Shown piece by piece: positions 10,309-19,666 of a stretch of 23,655 nt of DNA (position 1 is its first letter; each line of letters starts with the position of its first letter). The stretch is from Cladosporium sp. IMV 00045. Lineage: Eukaryota > Ascomycota > Dothideomycetes > Cladosporiales > Cladosporiaceae. Position numbers and translations under genes: made by a program. The notes under the pieces are model-generated. The model was given only the letters and a program-made list of their open reading frames with translations. It ran no database searches and was not told the origin of the DNA. The DNA lies in NCBI GenBank assembly GCA_001931905.2, contig MSJI02000709.1, positions 1 through 23,655 of the forward strand. Direction: 5' to 3'.

Positions 10309-11844
10309 ATTGGGACGATGAATGAACTGAAAGGGAAGACCGGACGATGTGAATGATATACTCTTTGCTATTTTCGCTTGTTGATCTTTTGATTTTGCTC
10401 GAGGTGGCGATACGGGATCGAACCTTGATTTATCTACTGCATGGCGTTCATGGGAAAATATACGAATCTTACAGGGATGGGATACATCCTCCCATTTTTA
10501 TACTTGTCGATTGACACGGGTTTATCGAATGTTGAAAACAAATCAAACGCATATCTCAAACATACCGTCCATCTCACAACATGAAGCGATCAGTGAAACC
10601 TCTCACATTTATCCGCCAAGTGCACTGAAGTGCTAGTCACGTCCGGTGACTACCAAGACGTCAGCGCCATCGTCTCATAGCAAGAGGCAAGGAGCAGAGA
10701 CGCGAAGTGAGATGCTGCGTTGTTAGCTACCTAGACCTAAGTCAGTCAACCTAAGGTAGTGTCACGTTTTCCCCGCGCGTGCCCTGTTGTTCTCGTACTA
10801 CTATCATCCGTCGACTTACTCTAGTGCACATAAGGTATGCGGTCTGAAGAATTCCCGTTCACGTGGCCAGAGGGAATGGGGTAAGTTAGTGCTCGCTTAA
10901 GCCCAAGGCGTTGCGTGCGTGTGCTTTTGATTCCGGAAAAAGATTCCTGGGAGACGAGGGGGGCCTGCAGGTCCGAGGTCATTGTGCATGAACTTGAGAG
11001 GGTTTGCGTTTAGGTTACTAAGTTGTTTGGAGTGGAAGATCATGGGCGGTCTGGTAGTGGTACGGATTGCAGGTGTGAAGATGGAATTGGGTTGAGGAGT
11101 TGAGGCGGATGGTGGATGATCAGGTAATCAAATGTTGTTATCAGCTATCGTTATCTCTCCAGTCCCTCTCATCAATCATCATTTGAAAGGGACCGAGCTA
11201 AGAGAGAGACGACGTAACTTTCTTGGTGGTAGTAGCCCTCCCTTCTGGGGCGGAAACAAGCGGCGGCCGCCAAACGCAACGCCTGGGTGAGAGAGGGTTC
11301 ATCGGCTTTCGATCTAGGGACAGCTTGACTTCTTGCAGCTGCTCTACACTACTACACTTGCTCACACTACGCACTACCAACTCTCAGGAAGATCACACAT
11401 TCATCCGCATTATCCCTTCTAGTCTCGGCCAGCAGCAGTCCAATGCTCTTGCTCGACCATCAGCCGCCAATCTTCTCTTCCTCCCACGTGCCTCGCCTCA
11501 TCATTGCCCGAGCCATCCCTCTCCGCCGTGACCCCCCGAGCAGCCCACACGCACCATCCACCGCCAGCCCGCGCGACACCGCCGTGTGATCCACACGCCC
11601 TGGTCCCAGTCCAGTCCAGCCAGCCAGCCAACAAGCCTACCGCCGGCTAACTACTGCCTACCTTATCGATCAAAGATCTCTGTATCACTCTCGTAGAACA
11701 GCAGAGGTGCCCCGGCTGTCGTAGAGTAGTGACGCGCTTCCCAGCCCAGCATCGTCTCTCCCTCCCTTCTTTTTACCCTTTCCTCACCGCCGGGTCCCTG
11801 ACCCGCATTCCACTCCATCCCAACGGCGTAACTGCTTTTCTTAG
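10309..11844. other. Long intergenic region and probable leader of the sugar porter gene
   Basis: About 1.5 kb without a recognisable gene. 10309-10600 looks like a 3' flank. 10622-10760 holds a cluster of short dyad-symmetric sequences. A perfect GTAAGT donor at 10881 follows a 44-base ATG-started open stretch (10837-10880) that I cannot join to anything. From about 11320 to 11840 the + strand is C/T/A-rich with long pyrimidine runs, as in a fungal core promoter and leader. The last ATG before the porter is at 11443 and opens a 48-codon frame ending at 11589. Confidence 0.55.
10622..10663. repeat. Cluster of adjacent inverted repeats
   Basis: GCACT-GA-AGTGC (10622-10633) is directly followed by TAGTCAC-GTCCG-GTGACTA (10634-10652), and five bases later by GACGTC (10657-10662), which with the next A gives a TGACGT half-site on the minus strand. 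All arms match perfectly. They could be regulatory operators or RNA hairpins, or chance. Confidence 0.7.
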
Positions 11845-14209
11845 CAGCACCCGCCTACCACCACCACCTCCATCGCGGGAGAGGGTCCGCTACAGCCCCG
11901 ACGACCGCCAAGATTCCGTTCAACTTCGGCAGCAACAGCACTCGCAAGCCAGCTAACATCCCACTGCACACCCTCGGTTCCTCCTCCTCCCGCCGCGCCC
12001 ACCGCGAGAGCATCGACGAGAAGTACGGCGACCGCGAGCGCCTGCGCCGCTCCGGCTCTTTTTCAGACGACGACGACGACGACCGCTCCGACTTCTCGCT
12101 TTGGAGTGACACGGGCGATCTCGTCGACCAGTTTGCCGACGAGGACCCGCTTGCCGGCCGTGTGCGAGTGAGCCTCGAGGACCCCCAGTCTTCACAGCAC
12201 CACCACAGAGGCCGAAGCCAGCAACAACGGCAGAAGAGGGTTCGGTACGCTTCCCAGAGCGCCCACAACGAGAAGGAAGGCCGGCATACCGAACGTCTGA
12301 CCGGCGTCCCCAAGAGTCCAAAGGATATCCCCGTCCCGGAGCCTTCGCCCAGGAAACTCAATTGGGGCGAGAAGCTCCTAGCCGCAGCCCTCATGCCTGG
12401 CGCCGATGGACCTTCCCGCATGCACGGGTTGCATGGGAAGAAGCTGATTTACTTCCTTTCGATCTTCGTCTCGTTGGGCGTCTTCCTCTTCGGCTATGAT
12501 CAGGGCGTCATGTCCGGCCTCATCACGGGCCCGTACTTCAAGGACTACTTCAACCAGCCTTCAAGAGCGGAGATCGGAACCATGGTTGCTATTCTGGAAA
12601 TCGGCGCGTTGATCAGCTCGCTCGTGACAGGAAGGATTGGAGACGTGATTGGAAGGAAGAAGACGATTCTGTACGGCGCTATCATTTTCGTGCTCGGCGG
12701 TGCGTGCCAGACGTTCGCCACGGGCATGCCCATGATGATGCTGGGGAGAATCGTCGCTGGTCTCGGTGTCGGTGCCCTCACCACCATTGTCCCTGTCTAT
12801 CAATCTGAGATTTCCCCACCGCACAACAGAGGCAAACTGGCGTGCATTGAATTCTCGGGAAACATTTTTGGATACATGGTCAGTGTTTGGGTCGATTACG
12901 GTTGCAGCTATATCGAAAACGACTGGGCGTGGCGAGCGCCGCTGTTCATGCAAGTCATCATGGGTTCTCTGCTAGCCGTTGGAACATTCCTCGTCGTTGA
13001 ATCGCCTCGCTGGCTTCTGGACAACGACCATGACGAAGAGGGCATCGTGGTGATCGCCAACCTCTACGGCAAGGGTGACATCCACAACCCCAAAGCACGC
13101 GACGAATACCGCGAGATCAAAATGAACGTCCTCCTGCAGCGCCAGGAAGGCGAGCGCAGCTACTACGACATGTTCAAGCGGTACTCCAAGCGCGTCTTCA
13201 TCGCCATGTCCGCCCAGGCCCTCGCGCAGCTCAACGGCATCAACGTCATCTCCTACTACGCGCCTCTGGTCTTTGAGCAAGCCGGCTGGGTGGGCCGCGA
13301 CGCCATCCTCATGACGGGCATCAACGGCGTGACGTACCTCATGTCCACCGTCCCGCCCTGGTACCTCGTCGACCGCCTCGGCCGGCGCTTCATCCTGCTC
13401 TCCGGCGCGGCCGCCATGATCGTCTCCCTCTCCGCCATTTCGTATTTCATCTACATCGACATCCGCCTCACGCCGACGCTCGTCGTGATTTTCGTCATGA
13501 TCTACAACGCCTCTTTCGGCTTCTCCTGGGGCCCCATCCCCTGGCTCTACCCGCCGGAGATTCTGCCGCTGAGCATTCGCGCCAAGGGCGCCAGTTTGTC
13601 CACGGCGGCGAATTGGTCTTTCAACTGGCTCGTGGGCGAGATGACGCCGATTCTGCAGGACGCTATCAAGTGGCGGTTGTATTTGGTGCACGCTTTCTTC
13701 TGCGCTGTATCTTTCGTTGTTGGTAAGTTATTCACGAAAAGACCCCCCAACATCTCAGAAACCTCCTCCAAACAAAACAAGGTATCAAGACCAAACCTCA
13801 CTAACACTTCCTCCCTCGCACAGTCTGGTTCATCTACCCCGAAACGGCCAACGTGCGCCTGGAAGACATGAACTCCCTCTTCGGCGACGCGACGACCATG
13901 GCGCCCACGCCCGAGACTCTCGCCGAGGCCGAATCCCTCTTCTCCGGCAACCGCTCGCCCGTGCCTTCGTTCCGTCTTGGTGAGGAAAACGCCGCAGGCC
14001 AGTCGAACGTCGACCCCAACGTGCCGGACCTCGACATCGACCCGCCGGACGTGGAGGTGCAGGGTGGGAAACCGGTGATTGGTTCGAAGGATGAGGAGGG
14101 CGAGGGTGTGGGGGGTTGGATTAGTAATTTGGTCAAGAAGGGGGGTGATGCGAATGGGAGTGGGGGTGGGAGTGGGAAGTATAAGAGGGTGGGGCAGGAG
14201 GAGGATTGA
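11845..14209 (+). CDS. MFS sugar porter with long acidic N-terminal region; start not resolved
   Basis: Sugar/H+ symporter-type major facilitator, probably in the plasma membrane. The secure part begins at the first in-frame ATG, 12393, and gives 571 residues in exons 12393-13722 and 13824-14209; the intron 13723-13823 has donor GTAAGT and acceptor CACAG. Sugar porter marks are GRIGDVIGRKK, PVYQSEISPPHNRG, VESPRWLL, QLNGINVISYYAP, DRLGRR and YPETANVRLEDM, with about 12 membrane segments. The cytosolic tail is Pro/Asp-rich, then Gly-rich. Upstream, the same frame stays open from 11832 and reads like protein (KPANIPLHTLG, ESIDEKYGDRERL, poly-Asp, WSDTGDL), as in related fungal porters, yet has no ATG. 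I start it after a good acceptor (branch GTAAC, pyrimidine tract, TTAG at 11844); TACAG at 11895 is an alternative. The substrate cannot be told. Confidence 0.85.
12066..12083 (+). repeat. GAC triplet run encoding six aspartates
   Basis: Six GAC codons in a row in the N-terminal region of the sugar porter, within an acidic, serine-containing segment. A run of one codon points to triplet slippage, and in-frame length change is likely between strains. Confidence 0.85.
14156..14176 (+). other. G-quadruplex motif at the 3' end of the sugar porter CDS
   Basis: Four G-runs of 3, 5, 3 and 3 bases with loops of 3, 1 and 3 bases lie on the coding strand, about 30 bases before the stop codon. They encode part of a Gly/Ser-rich tail. 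This fits the standard G3+N1-7 pattern. Folding in vivo is not shown. Confidence 0.8.
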
Positions 14210-15567
14210 TGTGGGTAGGGAGAAGGTTGTCGTTTTGGTTTGGTTTGATTTGTGATGTGATGCTGAGTGAGTGGTTGAGTGAATGTGAGTGAGTGAGTGA
14301 GTGATACATCGAGTGTTTCTTGTTGTTTTTTCTGGTCGGTGGTTTTTTGTGTGTAATTGTGCATTTTAGTGAGCGTTCTCTTTATTTCCTATTGCTCTAT
14401 TTCTACTTTCCCTCCATTTTCTAATGTTTGGACTCAAGATCTGTTTGGCCATTTGATTTTGTCTTCTTCCAGAGGCTTGGTCGATTTGATCTTCTCCTTC
14501 TGTCCACAGATCTTTCAGATTTTTATTTTTTTTTTCAACGTTGACTTCCGTTTGGAATTGGGCATGCATACCTTACCTATCGAGAGATCTGTTCTGGCGG
14601 CGGTTGTCTGTCTAGCTCTATATAGATCCTTTTGGCGAACAGAATGGTTGATGTGAAAATCAATGGAGTCGATTAAGGTATCATGGGACGAGGCTTACCT
14701 GCCTGGCATACATAGAAAGGATGGAAAAGCCGTCCAATACAATATTGGGATACCGTCGTTGTTCGAACGGGATGAGTTGTTTACACTTGTATCGGTTGCA
14801 CCGGTACCTCCTAGCGATTATGGATTTTTTCTCAACCAGGCCGAGACCGCATTGAAGGGACTTCGTTAAATGAGGAGAGAAGTATTAGACACATGCACAG
14901 AAAAGAAGGCAAAGTATTCAATATGACTTTCAATATTATCGTTGCTCATGAACGGATATACTTACATTGCACGTGATACTGTCGCACCGGAATGAAGTGA
15001 GTTGCACAAGGCCGGTCGTCTCGATCCTTGCAATACGGAAATAGATTCTGGCCCTGGCGCTAGAGGAGCGATGTAGCTAGCTGGCCCTCCGAGAAGCAAC
15101 TGCTAGCTGACTGATGAAGACGGGAAGCGTGGTGGTGCAACTAGAACTGCTGCAGCTGCCTTTCAGCTCCCGCCCCGTGCAAGTGCATGATACCTCCTCG
15201 TAACACGACACGGCTTACCTGTCCTTCTCCTTCGACTTCTCAGCCACAACACTTACTTTCTCTTTTTTCTCGACACTCCTTTCGCGACAACTTCAATTGC
15301 ATTGCCCGTCTAGACGTGACGACGCGCCAGCGCTTGCTTGCACTACTGCACATCCGGGGAAGCAGGGAGATCAATCACTCCAGGCCCAGCCCAGCAAACA
15401 TCAAGGGAGCTGCTTAGCTGTTCAACTTCCAATCCAACTTTCTACCGACCAAACAATCCCAACACCACTCGACCGGCTCGACACCCTCCACTTTCATTCG
15501 GACAATTTCGTCCTCCGACACAACCTGAGCGTTCGCTGGTCTCCTTCTCGCTCTTGACACGCCAGCC
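14210..15567. other. Intergenic between sugar porter and PMT2
   Basis: No supported gene. 14210-14560 is G/T- then T-rich and contains the GTGA array and a 13-base T tract near 14526, consistent with a 3' UTR and flank. A 68-codon ATG frame at 14663-14869 has no coding features. CACGTGA (14970-14976) is an E-box-like site. From 15190 the sequence becomes C/T-rich, as in the promoter and leader of PMT2. Confidence 0.6.
14285..14304 (+). repeat. GTGA tetranucleotide microsatellite
   Basis: Five perfect GTGA copies in the 3' flank of the sugar porter, within a longer region of degenerate GAGT/GTGA copies starting near 14265. Confidence 0.9.
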
Positions 15568-18107
15568 ATGGCGGTCCGCGATGAAGCCGTCACCACCGGC
15601 TCGGCAGACAGGCAGGGCGATTTGAGGAAGAGAAATGCCGCCGGCCAGACGCAGGCGAATGGAGCGTACGCGACGCAAGAGGTCAAGGAGAAGAGTAAGG
15701 AGAAGGTATGGATGGACACGCCCTGTGGAATATGCACGCTTGGAGGGGTAGGAATGGTCTTGAGCAGAGGGATGCGGATTGCTGACGATTCTCTGTTTTT
15801 GTGAGATTGCAGGCAGGCTCTTTTCTGGATATCCTCGATGAGTATGAGTTCTTGATCGCGCCGATTGTGTTCACTGCCCTGGCTTTCTTCACGCGCATGT
15901 GGAAGATTGGCTTGTCGCCTATCGTTACTTGGGATGAGGCCCAGTATGTTTTCTTCCTCCCTGCTCTTTTTTGCCTTGCGAGGATGATTTACATTCTACT
16001 CTCAAACGACATGATTCCTGACAAAAGTACAGCTTCGGCAAGTTCGGTTCCCACTACCTCAAGCGCGAGTTCTACTTCGATGTTCACCCCCCTCTCGGCA
16101 AGATGCTGGTCGGCCTGTCCGGCTACCTGGCAAACTACAACGGATCCTTCGAGTTCAAGTCCGGCGAGACGTACCCGGAAGAGCTCAACTACACTTTCAT
16201 GCGCCTGTTCAACTCGGCCTTCGGTGCGCTCTGCGTCCCGCTCGCCTACTTCACCGCCAAAGAGCTGCACTTCAAGCGGCCCACCGTCTGGCTCGTGACG
16301 GCCATGGTCTTGTTTGAGAACAGCTACACCACCATCAGCAGATTCATTCTCCTCGACAGCATGCTGCTGTTCTTTACTTTCACCACCGTCTTCTGCTGGT
16401 CCAAGTTCCACAACCAGCGTCACGATTCTTTCTCCCCTGAGTGGGGCTTCTGGCTCTTCTGCACGGGTATCAGCATTGGATGCGTCTGCAGTGTCAAGTG
16501 GGTCGGCATGTTCGGTACCGCGGTTGTGGGTATCTACACCATTGAGGACTTGTGGAACAAGTTTGGCGATCTTAAGATGCCGAAGGTGAGTTTCTTGATG
16601 ATGATTTCGGGCATGAGCCTGTCAGACTGACTGACTGCGTTGATAGATCGAACTGGCAGCACACTTTGTTTTCAGAGTTATTGGCCTCATCGTCATCCCC
16701 CTCATTGTCTACTTGTTTTCGTTCTACATTCACTTCCTCGTCCTGGAGAACAGCGGCCCCGGCGATGCGCAGATGTCCTCGCTTTTCCAGGCTAACCTCA
16801 GAGGCACTGAAGTCGGCAAGGACAGCCCGCTCGAGGTTGCCATTGGATCTCGCGCCACGCTCAAGAACATGGGATACGGCGGTGGTCTTCTGCACTCTCA
16901 CGTTCAGACCTACCCTGAAGGCTCGACTCAGCAACAGATCACTTGCTACCACCACAAGGACGCCAACAACGACTGGTTCTTCTACCCTAACAGACAACAG
17001 CCGGACTACGATTCTGAAAGCCCTGACCTTAGATACGTCGGGGACGGCGACGTCATCCGCCTCATCCATGCTCAGACCGGCCGCAACCTCCACTCTCACC
17101 AGGTCGCCGCACCCGTCACCAAGGCCGACTGGGAGGTTTCCTGCTACGGCAACCTCACGATTGGAGATACCAAGGATCACTGGAAGGTCGAGATTGTCGA
17201 CGATGCTTCTTCCAGAGACTACTCGAGGCTGCGCACTCTCACGACTTCTTTCCGTCTCAGACACGCCGATCTTGGATGTTACCTGCGCGCCGGTAATGTC
17301 AACCTGCCGCAGTGGGGTTTTAAGCAGATCGAAACGACTTGCGTCAAGGAGAACAAGCCGCGCGATGTCTACACCCACTGGAACGTCGAGTCGCACTGGA
17401 ATGAGAAGCGTGAGTCTCCTTATATTGTCTCTTCCTAATCACATCGACTAACCATCCGCACAGTCCCCGCCAGCGACCCCGGCTCCTACAAGTCCCCCTT
17501 CCTCCGCGACTTCATCCACCTCAATGTCGCCATGATGACCTCCAACAACGCCCTCGTCCCCGACCCCGACAAGCAAGACGACCTGGCTTCCAAGCCCTGG
17601 CAATGGCCGCTGCTCAACGTCGGCCTGCGCATGTGCGGCTGGGACGACCACATCGTCAAGTACTTCCTGCTGGGCAACCCGGTGGTGTACTGGGGCTCGA
17701 CCTTCTCCCTGGCCTTCTTCGCCGCCATGGTGGCCTGGTACGCGATCCGCTGGCAGCGCGGCTACGACGAGCTCACCTGGGCCCAGCTCGACCACTTCCA
17801 CTACTCGGGCATCTACCCCGTTCTGGGCTGGTTTTTGCACTACCTGCCTTTCGTCGCCATGGCCCGCGTCACGTACGTCCACCACTACTACCCGGCGCTG
17901 TATTTCGCCATTCTGTGCGCCGGGTTCTGCGTCGATTGGTACACGAGGGATCTGAGGAAGGGCACGCAGTGGGCGCTTTTCGCCGTGCTGTATGTGGCTG
18001 TCGTGGGCATGTTCTGGCTTTTCAGGGCGTTCTGCTTCGGTATGGAGGGCAGCCATAAGCAGTGGGCGCATTTGAAGTGGTTGCCGACTTGGAGGATGAC
18101 TGATTAG
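15568..18107 (+). CDS. PMT2: Dolichyl-phosphate-mannose--protein mannosyltransferase, PMT2 type
   Basis: GT39 enzyme of the ER membrane that moves mannose from dolichyl phosphate to Ser/Thr of secretory proteins; needed for cell wall and secretion. Exons 15568-15705, 15813-15943, 16033-16585, 16647-17409 and 17464-18107 give 742 residues, the usual size. Introns have GTATGG, GTATGT, GTGAGT and GTGAGT donors and CAG/TAG acceptors. The catalytic Asp-Glu after the first membrane segment is TWDEAHFGKFG (D87, E88), joined across intron 2. [13 protein letters not shown] and LLDSMLLFF follow. Three MIR repeats fill a lumenal loop (about residues 325-525; [34 protein letters not shown]). C-terminal membrane segments and HHYYPALYF close it. 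PMT2 assignment, rather than PMT1 or PMT4, rests on the loop-1 and MIR wording. The start context CAGCCATGG is good. Intron 1 has an alternative in-frame site pair. Confidence 0.94.
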
Positions 18108-19666
18108 GTGATGCGGAGGGGAGGATTCTGGGCTGTGATGTTTTGTCGGTCTCGTCTTTACGACCTTGCGATGCTAGCTAGTCTATCGGAAAGGGAGCGA
18201 GGCGATGACTGGATGGGAAAGCAGCTGCGGGAAATTGGAGCGGGAACACAAAGAAAACCCCTGACATCTCCGGCCAGTCAGCCAAAGAAAATTTGCATGG
18301 CTATTGTGAAGGAAGCCCTCTTCTTTACGGCGCTAGGAAAGGGGAACATTGAAAATTTTTCCTTGGTCAAGCGTAGTAGCTACGGGGTATGGTATGGAAT
18401 TTCCTTTTCCTGTTGTGTTTCGTTTTTTTCCTTGTTTCTCTGCTCTTCGGTTCACTCGATCATCACGCATTTATGTACTACCACCAATATTCACTACATC
18501 AACATGTTCTTTGCCCAGGTTTCGGTAACGGGGACGAGGTCGTCGGCGTGCATGTCATCATGCATGGTATTCGATCGAAGAGATAGATCCTTCTACTCTT
18601 CGCCAACAAAGCTCTTGCTGACGTTTCTGTCTGGCCTGGTTTCCCAGCACCGTCTTCCGGGTGGCTGTTCTTCTCCCCCCTGCCATCGTTCATCGATCGA
18701 TCGATCGAAATATATGGGCGGATGTTCGCGCAACAGCCGTGCTGGTCAGGCGAGAAGATGGCGCGTTCGTATGGCCAAGTGTCTCCCACCGCTACTCTCA
18801 GCCCTTCCCGCCCTGTTTGAGGACGACATGGTCGGATTTCTTGGGGATGCTTATGTGCAGGCATCTGGCGCGACTTCTTTTTGGGTTTTTGTTTCGTTTC
18901 ATATCGCTTGATTGATCTTTCGCGTGGAATGGCGGGCAATACTGCAAAATGTTTGTGGGTTTTGCAGGCATCTACATTTATCCCATCATTCCAGGGTTGG
19001 GGATATTGCGTTGGAATTATTGTTGCCCGTTGGACTTGATGTTACTCGAGATCTTGTGAGTGAAATGTGCTTTTTGCTTGATAGGATGGCAAAGCTCAAG
19101 GCTGATTGTGTGCTGGTTTGTGGTCGTCGTTTGGACGGGGGAAGGAAAGGAGGGCAAGAGCGGCAGTCGTGTTTTGTTTTTTTACTATGATGTGTAAGGT
19201 TAGAATGATGGGGAGACATGAGTGGCTAAAGTCAGGTATGGAGCGGTTTTCTGTCTGTGTAGCTTTACAAGAGGTGTAGGTGGGTGGCTGTGTAGGCGAG
19301 GAAGTAGGTGAGGTGTCTTGAGAGGTATGATACGTTAGAGAAAAGAACTGGTTTCATATCATGCCATTTCGTGCCAAATTCCAGGCCCTCCAGTTGTATG
19401 TATATCTGCAATGCAATGCATTTTCTCTCTTCAATTCATCTACGCCCAATGTCTTTTGAGGTCCCAATGAACCACAGAAATGATAGAAAGGAAAACATAA
19501 GAACGACACCACGCCTCCACCATCCCATACCATACCATCTTACGCTAGAAATGCAGCAAATACACCATCATCGCATCACCCATCCTCCCTTTCCTCCTGC
19601 AACCCATCCAACAAGAAAAACCAACCAAACCAAATCATGAAATGTCTTCCCCCCATGCATTGCACC
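18108..19666. other. Intergenic between convergent PMT2 and CPS1 genes, with an unexplained open frame
   Basis: The 3' flanks of two converging genes. Directly after the PMT2 TAG, and in its frame, 267 codons are open up to TGA at 18909-18911 (first ATG at 18111). I cannot recognise the product, and its codon choice is unlike the neighbouring genes. It includes one hydrophobic stretch rich in Phe, Ser and Cys. 18910-19500 is T/G-rich; 19500-19640 is A/C-rich. No RNA gene seen. Confidence 0.55.
18693..18708. repeat. TCGA tetranucleotide run
   Basis: Four perfect TCGA copies, a self-complementary tract, in the interval between PMT2 and CPS1. Probably slippage-derived. Confidence 0.85.

Noticed and set aside
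10405..10425. GGTTCGATCCC on the minus strand, like a tRNA T-arm
   Set aside because: The T-stem pairs badly, and no D-arm, anticodon arm or acceptor stem can be found in the flanking 80 bases.
12162..12392. GTG at 12162 as start of the sugar porter
   Set aside because: The frame is open well upstream of it and GTG has no special context. It is only one of several near-cognate codons, none favoured by sequence alone.
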